Below, one piece after another: positions 33,526 through 42,500 of a stretch of 47,871 nt of DNA. How positions within the stretch are numbered: position 1 is the stretch's first letter; each line of letters begins with the position of its first letter. The stretch comes from JAHJCW01 sp965369995 (GTDB lineage: Bacteria > Fidelibacterota > Marinisomatia > Marinisomatales > JAHJCW01). The stretch lies in assembly GCA_965369995.1 (NCBI GenBank), contig CBDURO010000011.1, positions 1 to 47,871 on the forward strand, in the 5' to 3' direction. A program made the translations under genes and the position numbers. A model generated the notes under the pieces. That model saw nothing but the letters and a program-made list of their open reading frames with translations, had not been told where the DNA came from and made no database searches.

Positions 33526-34191
33526 ATGCCTAAAGTCGGTGTTGTTTTATCAGGTTGTGGGGTATATGATGGTGCTGAAATTCATGAGTCCGTCATTACT
33601 ATGTTAGCCTTAGACCGCGCCGGAGCCGAGAAGATTATGATGGCTCCCGATATAGATCAATTACATGTCATAAATCATTTAAATGGCGAAGAAATGGATG
33701 GCGACGGTAGAAATGTTTTAGTAGAATCTGCTCGTATAGCTCGAGGAGATATCAAAAGTATTTCAGAAGTCATGGAAAATGAATTAGATGCTCTGATTTT
33801 TCCAGGTGGTTTTGGAGTTGCCAAAAATCTAAGTGATTATGCTATGGCTGGTGCTAATTGTATGGTCAATCCGGAGGTTGCACGATTGACACGAGAAGTT
33901 CATAAAGCTGGAAAACCGATAGGCGTAATGTGTATTGCGCCAACTATGATGGCAAAAATATTAAATCTCGATAGTTTATCGGCAAACCTGACAATTGGCA
34001 GCGACGAAAAAACTGCGAGTGATATTCAAAGTATGGGATCGAATCACATTGTCTGTCCTGTTCAAGAAGTAATAGTGGACAAAGAAAAGAAAATTGTATC
34101 TACACCAGCTTACATGGAAGCGAAAAATATGGCAGAAGCGGCTGAGGGTATTGAAAAGTTGGTTACAGAAGTTTTAAATATGGTGAAATGA
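33526..34191 (+). CDS. elbB: ElbB, glyoxalase/DJ-1-like protein
   Basis: 221 residues. 'VGVVLSGCGVYDGAEIHESV' at the N-terminus, FPGGFGVAKNLSDY near 93, and the nucleophile-elbow region 'PIGVMCIAPTMMAKIL' (Cys ~136) are diagnostic of the ElbB/ES1 class I amidotransferase-like family. Biochemically it is reported as a glyoxalase linked to isoprenoid genes; the role is uncertain. Strong AGGAGG. Confidence 0.93.
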   Translation: MPKVGVVLSGCGVYDGAEIHESVITMLALDRAGAEKIMMAPDIDQLHVINHLNGEEMDGDGRNVLVESARIARGDIKSISEVMENELDALIFPGGFGVAKNLSDYAMAGANCMVNPEVARLTREVHKAGKPIGVMCIAPTMMAKILNLDSLSANLTIGSDEKTASDIQSMGSNHIVCPVQEVIVDKEKKIVSTPAYMEAKNMAEAAEGIEKLVTEVLNMVK

Positions 34192-34379
34192 TTGTTCTAT
34201 TAAGTGCAATGAGGGGTAGAAGGTGAGAGGTAGAATATTAGTAGCAGTAGCAGTAGAGTAAACCATTTATATTTCAAACAATTATGTTTTACGCTTCAAA
34301 TAATCACGCATCGCGTTTTAAATATTCAATTGTCAATATTCAATAGTAAATTTTTCTGATTTCTGATTTCAAATATTTA
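34192..34379. other. Convergent spacer with low-complexity strings
   Basis: Contains a short GTAGCA tandem (34240-34256) and the string ggtgagaggta. A reverse-oriented similar string (cctctcacctcta) occurs in the spacer at 43358. No terminator is evident for either flanking operon. Confidence 0.4.
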
Positions 34380-35258
34380 TCAGTCTTCTATAACAATATC
34401 GACTGATCCTATACCAACATTAACATCCATCGTAATGGTTGGATAACTACTTTCCCAATTAGGACTCACCCATAATTTATTTTTCTTTTGTTTCAGTCCA
34501 TAAATATCAACTGATGATAAAAAAGAAGAATCAACATATATTTTAATATTTGCCTTTTTAGGTAGTATCATGTCCAAGGATCCCAACCCAACATCTACAT
34601 TTATATCAGTATCATAAATCCTATCACCACTGAAATCGATATCAGCAGAACCTAAACCTATATTAATATCGATCTTTTTTGCTGCAAGATTGCCTAAGCC
34701 AAAAACCGATAAATCACCCAAACCATTCTCAATACTTACTGATTCACAAACGACATTATTTCTTTTATTAATTTCAATCTCAACATCACTTAATCCACAA
34801 TTGATATTTAATTTTGTAATTGAAATATTTGTCAAATCAATTTCAGCATCGCCAACGCCAAAATCCAAGAATAAGTCTGTTTTGATTTGAGGAGGAAAAT
34901 AGAATTCCATTTCATTATCAAAGCCTCTAAATTTATGTCCGCATGGATCTTTGTCATGATTCTTTTTAGTTTTAATCATTAATACACCACTGGATGAAAC
35001 AGACTCTATTTTAACAATTGGTTTAATTCTACGGTTATCATATGTTATTGAACCTTCGATTATATTTTTTTTATTGCTTGAGCCAATAGTTAATTCTCCC
35101 AAACCGTAAGAGATTGATACATCTAAATCTTTATACTGTCGGGTGTTGAAACTGTAAGAATCTGTAACTCTATATTTTATACATTCATCATCTTGTGCAA
35201 AAATAATTGGATTTATGAGTAACATTAAACTCAAGATGAATAAATATGATTTTTTCAT
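34380..35258 (-). CDS. Exported beta-repeat (toastrack/DUF4097-like) protein
   Basis: 292 residues; signal peptide ending IIFAQ (~22). The remainder is a beta-solenoid-like series with repeating 'GLGSADID', 'GLGDLSV', 'GVGDAEIDL', 'VGIGSVDIVIED' motifs, as in DUF4097/LiaF-C 'toastrack' domains. It is third in an ECF sigma operon, overlapping the anti-sigma gene by four bases (ATGA), and so is a probable envelope-stress sensor or adhesion-like effector. Exact role unknown. Confidence 0.78.
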   Translation of the reverse strand: MKKSYLFILSLMLLINPIIFAQDDECIKYRVTDSYSFNTRQYKDLDVSISYGLGELTIGSSNKKNIIEGSITYDNRRIKPIVKIESVSSSGVLMIKTKKNHDKDPCGHKFRGFDNEMEFYFPPQIKTDLFLDFGVGDAEIDLTNISITKLNINCGLSDVEIEINKRNNVVCESVSIENGLGDLSVFGLGNLAAKKIDINIGLGSADIDFSGDRIYDTDINVDVGLGSLDMILPKKANIKIYVDSSFLSSVDIYGLKQKKNKLWVSPNWESSYPTITMDVNVGIGSVDIVIED

Positions 35259-36247
35259 TGTGTGACCTCATTATTTTCAATAGAGACAGGTTTTTGTAGT
35301 TCTGTCAGTAATTCATTTGCTTTATCTCGAACAGAAGGATCATCATCCATTTTACGCACTACTTCTAATAAAGGAATTAAATCACTTGACATGTCTTTTT
35401 CTAAAATATTCAGTGATTCTAAGCGCATTGTAAAATTATGATCATCCAACAGAATGCGTTTACAAGCGTTAATTAAATCGGGAGAGGATTGATACCGAGA
35501 TAGTGTTTCCATAGATTGCAGTCTTACTCTTTGGTCTGTTTCAGATAAAACAGATGATATTAATACCATTCGTGATACACTGTCTGGTGTTATTCTTTTT
35601 ATTTGTTTACCGGCTTGAAATCGATTGTCGATATTGTCATCATTTAGGAGTAAATAGTATAAAATTTTTCTAATATTTTTATCATTAACATTCCCGGATA
35701 CATTGAATCTATTATCGGTATGCGAAACCAATTTAATTGAAGATGGAGATAGTGTAGATTGGTCTATTTGTAAATCAGACAGCACTCCCGATTGAATTAA
35801 TTTATTCATATCCACATATTCTTGACCGCTAATATCAATTGGTTTATCGCCACCTGGCGAAAGTAGTAAGCGTCCGGCTATAAGTCCGATTATTATATAT
35901 GTAGCCACTGCCCAAACAGGCTGCTGTTTTTTAGCTAATAATATAACACTTGATTTAATTTTGTCGATAATGTTTGACAATACCGAACCAATATTTTTTT
36001 TAGTGTCTAGAATTTGGATCTTTCCACGTAGTAAATTTCTACTACCTTGTAAAAACTCTTCAGAGGGGGCGATTGTAGAGAAGCTTCTAGTTGTTTCTAT
36101 AGCAGATATTAATTCGTTTACATAATTTTGTAATTCAGGATTAGTTTTTAATTTTTGTTCAATTTTCCTTTTTGCTGTAATACTTAGTGCATTACAAATG
36201 TATAAAGCAGCTTGCATTTTTTGTTGTTCTGAAATTTTGTTAGGCAT
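35255..36247 (-). CDS. Anti-sigma factor with single TM helix and HEAT-like C-terminus
   Basis: 330 residues. The N-terminal ~90 residues resemble an anti-sigma helical domain ('LYICNALSITAKRKIEQKL...'), without the HC2 zinc Cys/His set. One membrane helix at about 110-130 (AVATYIIIGLIAGRLLL). The C-terminal ~130 residues form HEAT-like helix pairs ('RMVLISSVLSETDQRVRLQS', 'ESLNILEKDMSSDLIPLLEV'). It overlaps the sigma gene by eight bases. Likely holds the sigma factor at the membrane and senses an envelope signal. Confidence 0.8.
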   Translation of the reverse strand: MPNKISEQQKMQAALYICNALSITAKRKIEQKLKTNPELQNYVNELISAIETTRSFSTIAPSEEFLQGSRNLLRGKIQILDTKKNIGSVLSNIIDKIKSSVILLAKKQQPVWAVATYIIIGLIAGRLLLSPGGDKPIDISGQEYVDMNKLIQSGVLSDLQIDQSTLSPSSIKLVSHTDNRFNVSGNVNDKNIRKILYYLLLNDDNIDNRFQAGKQIKRITPDSVSRMVLISSVLSETDQRVRLQSMETLSRYQSSPDLINACKRILLDDHNFTMRLESLNILEKDMSSDLIPLLEVVRKMDDDPSVRDKANELLTELQKPVSIENNEVTQ

Positions 36248-36797
36248 AATGATACTCCTTTAGGCTAACACGTAATTTTTCCATCGCTCGGAATAAGTAT
36301 TTTTTTACTGTTCCTTCAGATAAATCTAAAATATTGGCGATATCTTTTATTTTTAATTGTTGTAAATGTTTCAGAATAAAAACCGTTCTTTGTTGATGAG
36401 ATAATTTTAATAATGATTGGTTAATAGCCATTATCAATTCTTCACGATTGTCTTCGTTGCTTTGTGGATCATAAAGCCAATCCAATAAATCATATCCGTC
36501 ATCTTCCTTTGGCTCAACAACTTTTATCTTGGAATGCTTTCTTTTATAATTATAGGCGGTATTTATTGCAATCCGATAAATCCAGGTATAAATATCACTC
36601 TCAAATCGGAATTTAGAGATGTTCTTATATACCTTGACGAACGTCTCTTGATAGATATCTTCGGCGTCTTCTTTGTTTTGCGCTATTTGTAAAGTTAGTG
36701 TCATTATTCTTGTATCATATATAGTAACAATTTCGTGGAACGATTCAGTATCGCCCGCCTGTGCTTTGATAATTAAATCTCTTGTTGTTTTATCCAC
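36240..36797 (-). CDS. ECF-type RNA polymerase sigma factor
   Basis: 185 residues. Sigma region 2 includes 'IAQNKEDAEDIYQETFVKVY' and 'FESDIYTWIYRIAINTAYN' (~38-78); region 4 has 'LKHLQQLKIKDIANILDLSE' then GTVKKYLFRA (~145-172). No region 3, as expected for ECF/group 4. GTG start. A possible own promoter (GACAACC, 16 bases, TGTGTC) reads toward the gene at about 36831-36859 on the minus strand. Confidence 0.93.
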   Translation of the reverse strand: MDKTTRDLIIKAQAGDTESFHEIVTIYDTRIMTLTLQIAQNKEDAEDIYQETFVKVYKNISKFRFESDIYTWIYRIAINTAYNYKRKHSKIKVVEPKEDDGYDLLDWLYDPQSNEDNREELIMAINQSLLKLSHQQRTVFILKHLQQLKIKDIANILDLSEGTVKKYLFRAMEKLRVSLKEYHYA

Positions 36798-36891
36798 GAT
36801 TTTGTTTCATTTCAATCTTTTGACACAGATAATATTAAAATGGTTGTCATTGTTTATGTATTAGGATTGAATCTAATTAATTAATTAAAAT

Positions 36892-36922
36892 AAAAAAACC
36901 CTCATGAAAAGAGGGTTTTTTT
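36892..36922 (-). terminator. Terminator of the rng-rplU-rpmA operon
   Basis: AAAAAAACCCTC / GAGGGTTTTTTT with a seven-base loop; T runs on both strands, 20 bases after rpmA. Confidence 0.9.
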
Positions 36923-36941
36923 AAAGATATTTTAGTAATTG

Positions 36942-37193
36942 TTATTGTAAAACACTTACAATTTTCTTATTGCGACCTTTCTTACCAAATTTTACAATAC
37001 CATCTGCAATAGCAAACAGAGAATCATCTCCGGCACGTTTGACATTTGCTCCGGGATGTACTTTGGTACCACGTTGTTTTAAAATGATTCCACCGGAAAG
37101 TATTGTTTGACCATCATATACTTTTACACCAAGCCGTTTAGCATTTGAATCGCGACCATTACGGGAACTACCCTGTCCTTTTTTATGTGCCAT
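36942..37193 (-). CDS. rpmA: Ribosomal protein L27
   Basis: 83 residues. 'MAHKKGQGSSRNGRDSNAKR' and 'GVKVYDGQTILSGGIILKQR' then GTKVHPG are diagnostic of L27, whose N-terminus reaches the peptidyl-transferase centre. No cleavable N-terminal extension. Its ATG overlaps or abuts the rplU stop. Confidence 0.97.
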   Translation of the reverse strand: MAHKKGQGSSRNGRDSNAKRLGVKVYDGQTILSGGIILKQRGTKVHPGANVKRAGDDSLFAIADGIVKFGKKGRNKKIVSVLQ

Positions 37194-37591
37194 TATTTAG
37201 ATTCCTTTTTCGTTGTTTTAGCAACAGTTGTTTTTTTAGCAGTAGTTGTCTTTTTTGCAGGTGCTTTTTTTGTGGGGACAGTTATTCTAATGCCATTTAT
37301 CTTTATAGCTGAGAAATCCTGTCTATGACCAGTTTTTCTTTGGTATCCCTTACGGCGTTTTTTCTTATAGACAAGAATTTTTTTAAGACGTCCATGTTCC
37401 AAAACTTCAGCTGAGACTACAGCCCCTTTTACTGCAGGTTTCCCTATCTTTACATTTTTTCCATCATCAGTTAATAATACATTTTCAAAGCTGATTTTTT
37501 CGCCAACTTTAAATGCCAGACGAGCTACTTTTAGCTTATCACCTTCGGCAACTTTGTATTGTTTTCCTGCTATATTTACGATTGCGTACAT
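37193..37591 (-). CDS. rplU: Ribosomal protein L21
   Basis: 132 residues from the ATG at 37591, which has AGGAGA six bases upstream and gives the family N-terminus MYAIVNIAGKQYKV; the open frame runs further up to 37615 without support. 'KRRKGYQRKTGHRQ' is the rRNA-binding signature. A lysine/alanine/threonine-rich tail of about 30 residues (APAKKTTTAKK-type) extends the normal ~103-residue protein. Confidence 0.95.
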   Translation of the reverse strand: MYAIVNIAGKQYKVAEGDKLKVARLAFKVGEKISFENVLLTDDGKNVKIGKPAVKGAVVSAEVLEHGRLKKILVYKKKRRKGYQRKTGHRQDFSAIKINGIRITVPTKKAPAKKTTTAKKTTVAKTTKKESK

Positions 37592-37617
37592 TTTCTCTCC
37601 TAAAAAAGCCTGCAAAT

Positions 37618-39162
37618 TTAAGTCTTGGAATTTTCCTTTTCAAGTGCATTTGTTACATTTTTACCATCTGACATAGTAATAAACTCAAATTGATCTCTGT
37701 GTATCTCAGGATTAGCTTCAATTTTAATGTGTACGAAGTTTTTCCACATTAAACCCCTTAATGCTTTTTTCTTGTGTAGCCGTAGAAATTCTTCAATTTC
37801 AGGATGCAGTAACAATTTTAATCGCAAACTGCGACGCTTGGATTTGTAGCGTCTCAGCCAGTGATCAATTCTTGTAATAAGAGTTTCTTTGGATATTATC
37901 TGTCCAGCTCCATGACAAGTTGGACATTCTTCCGTCATGCTGTCTAATAAGCTCAAACGTATTCGTTGGCGTGTCATTTCCAGTAACCCAAATTCTGAAA
38001 TTGGAGCAACAGCAACTTTAGCACGATCTTTTTTGAGCTCATTTCGTAATTCATTATATACTTTACGTTGATTTGCTTGTTCACGCATATCAATAAAGTC
38101 TATGACAATTAATCCTGATAGATCACGCAATCTTAGTTGCCTTGCAATTTCTCGAGCTGCTTCCAGATTAATCTTAAGAGAATTTTGTTCGTGAAGCTGT
38201 TTTCCAATAAATCTTCCGCTATTAACATCGACTACTACCATTGCTTCAGTTTTTTCAATAACAAGATAAGCTCCACTCTTTAACTTTACCTGGGGACTCA
38301 TCAATTTTGCAATTTCAGTCTCTATTCCCATGCTCTCGAATAGTGGTGCTCTTAATTTATAATATTGTAATCTCTCTGAAAGGTTTGGCGATACATCTTC
38401 CAGATAACTGTATAATTTTTTATATAATTTTTTCGTATCAATTGTGATCTTACCAACATCGGTAGTTAGTAAATCTCGTATGACACTCGAAGCAGTTTCA
38501 AGATCTTCATAGATTAAAGCAGGAGCATCAGTGTTCTTTGCTTTCTTTTCTAATTTACGCCAATGTGTAATTAGCATTTCATAATCATTTGTGATTTGCT
38601 CTTCACTTTTGCCTTCGGCTACAGTTCTAATTATTAATCCAAAATCTTTATTGCGTAATTTATTTGCGATTTTTTTAAGACGTCTGCGTTCATATTTGTC
38701 CCAAAGTTTTTTTGATATTCCTATATAATTAACATTAGGAACTAAAACTAATAGTCGGCCGGGAATTGCAATTTCAGTAGTAACACGAGGACCTTTATTA
38801 GCGAATGGTTCCTTTATTATTTGGACGAATATTTCTTGTCCGGTGTGAAGATCAACTTCGATATTACCGTTATCGGCACGCTTATTATTGTTTTGTTTAG
38901 CATCATCACTATCAACACCAGCCAATAGAAATTCACTGTTATGAATTTCTGAAAAGGGTAAAAAGGCATTTATTCCATACCCAATGTCAACAAATGCTGC
39001 TTGCATACCGGGGATAACATTCTCTACTTTGCCCTTATAAATATTACTAACCATCCGTTGCTGTCCCTGTTTTTCAACATAAACTTCAACCAAACGATCT
39101 TCTTCAAGGATAGCAATTCGGGTTTCCCCCATGCTTTCATTTATAATTATTTCTTTCTTCAT
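37618..39162 (-). CDS. rng: Ribonuclease G/E family endoribonuclease
   Basis: 514 residues, RNase G size. S1 RNA-binding domain (~37-130), then the DNase I-like catalytic part: Asp312 in VVDVNSGRF and Asp355 in VIDFIDM, and the zinc link CPTC (Cys413, Cys416). The spacings 43 and 58 match those of RNase E catalytic and zinc residues. Processes rRNA and degrades mRNA. GGTGGAG precedes the ATG. First gene of an operon with rplU and rpmA. Confidence 0.95.
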   Translation of the reverse strand: MKKEIIINESMGETRIAILEEDRLVEVYVEKQGQQRMVSNIYKGKVENVIPGMQAAFVDIGYGINAFLPFSEIHNSEFLLAGVDSDDAKQNNNKRADNGNIEVDLHTGQEIFVQIIKEPFANKGPRVTTEIAIPGRLLVLVPNVNYIGISKKLWDKYERRRLKKIANKLRNKDFGLIIRTVAEGKSEEQITNDYEMLITHWRKLEKKAKNTDAPALIYEDLETASSVIRDLLTTDVGKITIDTKKLYKKLYSYLEDVSPNLSERLQYYKLRAPLFESMGIETEIAKLMSPQVKLKSGAYLVIEKTEAMVVVDVNSGRFIGKQLHEQNSLKINLEAAREIARQLRLRDLSGLIVIDFIDMREQANQRKVYNELRNELKKDRAKVAVAPISEFGLLEMTRQRIRLSLLDSMTEECPTCHGAGQIISKETLITRIDHWLRRYKSKRRSLRLKLLLHPEIEEFLRLHKKKALRGLMWKNFVHIKIEANPEIHRDQFEFITMSDGKNVTNALEKENSKT

Positions 39163-39466
39163 TACTCCACCTTTTACATCTGCATTTTTGATATAATTAG
39201 GCTAAATCAAATTGATTATACAACCAATTGTTCCGTGATAAATAGTTATCCGGATTAACCTTTTATTTTTTGGGAAGAAAGAAAAGAAGGAAGGTAAAAA
39301 AATTTTGTGTTTTAAAAATGTTTCAAATATCAGTAAAAAAAGATAAACTTATTAGTCCTTCAAGCCTTGTCAACCCTATTGAAAAATACAAGCAATTGCT
39401 AATTTCTTCAAGAAAATTATTTGTTTTGTTTTGATATAGTATGATTAAATTCCATTCAATTATTTT
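39163..39466. other. Divergent promoter region of rng and metH
   Basis: A 300-base spacer between divergent genes. A TATGAT at 39440-39445 could serve as the metH -10, about 22 bases before the riboswitch aptamer; its -35 is poor. No coding region is supported. Confidence 0.4.
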
Positions 39467-39520
39467 GTCGTGATTTGCGCTAGATTGCCGCGACAATAAA
39501 GAATGAGCTAAAATGGCAAT
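39467..39520 (+). promoter_or_regulatory. SAM-II riboswitch aptamer
   Basis: Stem P1 GTCGTG (39467-39472) pairs with CGCGAC (39489-39494). The joining text matches SAM-II: ATTTG after the first strand, then AATAAAG and AGCTAAAATGG (39506-39516). The pseudoknot is strong: ATTGC(C) at 39484-39489 pairs with GGCAAT at 39515-39520. S-adenosylmethionine binding would shut off metH, which makes methionine. SAM-II precedes methionine genes in proteobacteria and some Bacteroidota. Confidence 0.88.
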
Positions 39521-39522
39521 GG

Positions 39523-39549
39523 ATTGCCTCGACTAGCTCGAGGTTTTTT
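39523..39549 (+). terminator. Riboswitch-controlled terminator before metH
   Basis: CCTCGA (39527) pairs with TCGAGG (39538-39543), followed by T6, ending four bases before the metH ATG. The upstream GGCAAT can instead pair with ATTGCC at 39523-39528, and GAGCT (39505) with AGCTC (39535-39539), giving an antiterminator that uses up the terminator and aptamer bases. The 3' arm also holds the only Shine-Dalgarno-like GAGG. Confidence 0.88.
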
Positions 39550-39552
39550 ATT

Positions 39553-42500
39553 ATGAATAATATTTATGAAATAGCAAAAAAAAGAATTATAATCCTAGAT
39601 GGAGCCATGGGTACAATGGTTCAATCTTATGGATTAAGTGAAGCAGACTTTCGCGGTAAACGCTTCCAAAGGCATCCAATTGATTTAAAATGTAATAATG
39701 ATATATTATCTTTAACGAAACCGAAAATTATCGAAGAAATTCATTCTAAAAACCTTGAAGCCGGTGCCGACCTCATATCAACAAATACTTTTAATGCGAC
39801 AAGAATTTCTCAAGCTGATTATGGGACAGAATCAATTACTAAAGAAATAAATTATGAAGCAGCTAAAATAGCACGTAAAATTGCTGACAAGTTTACCGAA
39901 GAGACTCCCCAAAAACATCGTTTTGTAGTTGGTGTACTTGGTCCTACAAATCGCACTGCGTCAATTTCACCGGATGTAAACGATCCTGCTGCGCGCAACG
40001 TTACCTTTGATGAATTGGTAGTAGCTTATTTTGAAGCAGTCAAAGCATTGATTGCGGGCGGTGTTGATTTGTTGATGGTGGAAACAATTTTTGATACATT
40101 GAACGCAAAAACCGCATTATTTGCAATACAATCGGTATTTGATGAAATTGCTAGAAGCATACCTGTGATGATCTCAGGAACGATCACCGATGCAAGTGGT
40201 AGAACTCTATCGGGACAGACTTTAGAAGCATTTTATTATTCCATAAATCACTTTCCATTGTTATCAGTAGGATTAAATTGTGCATTAGGTGCTGAACAAT
40301 TGCGACCGTATATAGAAGATCTATCGCATATAAGCAATAGTTTAGTAAGTTTCCATCCCAACGCAGGATTGCCGAATGAATTAGGTGAGTATGATGAGTC
40401 ACCGAAGCACATGGCTAAAATTGTAGGTGATATTGCTGAAAGGGGCTTAGTGAATATCGTAGGAGGATGTTGTGGCTCAACACCGGAACACATCGCGGCA
40501 ATCGTGGAAACGGTAAAAAACATTCGACCTCGCAAGCTTATAGAAATTATAAAATATACTTGTCTAAGTGGGTTGGAACCGACAGTAATCAGACCGGATT
40601 CGCTATTTGTAAATATTGGTGAAAGGACTAATGTTGCCGGCTCTGCAAAGTTCCGCCGCTTAATCAAAGAAGAAAATTATAATGAAGCATTAAGCGTCGC
40701 ACGCCATCAAATCGGCGGCGGCGCTCAAGTCATTGATATTAATATGGATGATGCTATGTTGGATTCTGAGAAAGCAATGGAAAAATTTCTACGCCTGATT
40801 TCTGCTGAACCTGATATTGCCCGAATTCCGATAATGCTTGACTCATCAAATTGGGCGGTTTTGGAAACTGGTTTGAAAAATATACAGGGCAAGGGGATTG
40901 TCAATAGTATAAGTTTGAAAGAGGGTGAAGATATTTTTATTAAGTACGCCAATTTGATTAAACACTATGGTGCAGCTGTAATCGTTATGGCATTAGATGA
41001 ACGAGGTCAAGCTGATAATTATGACCGTAAAATGGAAATAATTGAGCGAAGTTATCGATTATTAACTGATAAGGTCGGATTTTCAGCGGAAGATATAATT
41101 TTTGATCCTAACATTTTTGCTGTGGCGACCGGCATAGTAGAACATAATAACTATGCTGTTGATTACATTCAAGCATGCCGTTCAATAAAAGAAAAATTTC
41201 CCGGATGTTTGGTCAGTGGTGGTGTAAGCAATTTGTCGTTTTCTTTTCGTGGGAATAACTCAATTCGCGAAGCGATGCACTCGGTTTTTCTTTATCATGC
41301 CATTCAAGCCGGGATGGATATGGGAATTGTGAATGCCGGGCAATTAGTTGTGTATGATGATATTCCGAATGAACTTCGTGAAGCAGTCGAGGATGTTATT
41401 CTAAATCGCCGTGGCGATGCGACTGACCGTTTATTAAAGTTAGCAAATAAGTATAAAAATGGTAAAGTAGCAGAAAAGTTAGTTCAAGAATGGAGAAACA
41501 AGTCTGTTAAAATCCGAATTGAACATGCGTTAGTTGAAGGAATTTCTGAATTTATCGACGAAGATATCGAAGAAATTCGTCAGAAATTTGATAATCCGGT
41601 GAAGATCATTGAAGGGCCATTGATGGATGGAATGAATAAAGTTGGTGATTTGTTTGGTGACGGAAAAATGTTTTTACCACAGGTCATAAAAAGTGCACGT
41701 GTTATGAAACAAGCGGTAACCTATCTTGAACCGTTTATTAACGCTTCGCAATTAAAAACTAGTATAAAAAAAACAAAATCTAAAATTGTTTTGGCAACAG
41801 TCAAAGGCGATGTGCATGATATAGGGAAAAACATTGTTTCTATTATTTTACAATGTAATAATATTGAAGTTATTGATTTAGGTGTAATGGTAAGCGCAGA
41901 GAAGATTATCGCTACTGCGAAAGAAGTAAATGCACAAATGATTGGTTTAAGTGGATTGATAACGCCATCGCTTGCGGAAATGGAATACATTGCTGCGGAA
42001 ATGGAGCGTCAGGACTTGAAAATCCCATTGTTGATTGGCGGAGCAACGACATCGCAATTGCATACAGCGGTGAAAATTGTGCCCAATTATAGCGTACCGG
42101 TTGTTTATGTACCAGATGCATCACGCAGTGTACCGGTTGTATCAGATTTATTGAGTACAACACGCCGTAAAGGGTTTTTAGATTTGTTGCGGAAAAAACA
42201 GCAAGAAGTGCGTAAAAATTATGCTGAACGGAAGAGACCGACTACGTCGTTATCACTTGAAGAAGCAAGGAAACGTAAATTCTATTTTGATTGGAAGAAA
42301 TATACAGCGCCCGTTCCAAAATTTATCGGCATAAAAGTATTTGAAGATTATTCAATTAAAGAACTAATTGAATATATTGATTGGACACCATTCTTTTCAA
42401 CTTGGGAATTGAAAGGAAAATATCCCGGCATTCTAAATCATCCGAAATTTGGAAAGCAAGCTAAAAATTTATTTGATGATGCTCAAATATTATTAAAGGA

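Noticed and set aside
39001..39258. Plus-strand gene of 85 codons
   Set aside because: It is the shadow of the rng 5' end and promoter region, with no ribosome site or recognisable product.
39200..39552. Cobalamin riboswitch before metH
   Set aside because: Expected for a B12 enzyme, but no B12-box was found; the conserved elements fit SAM-II instead.
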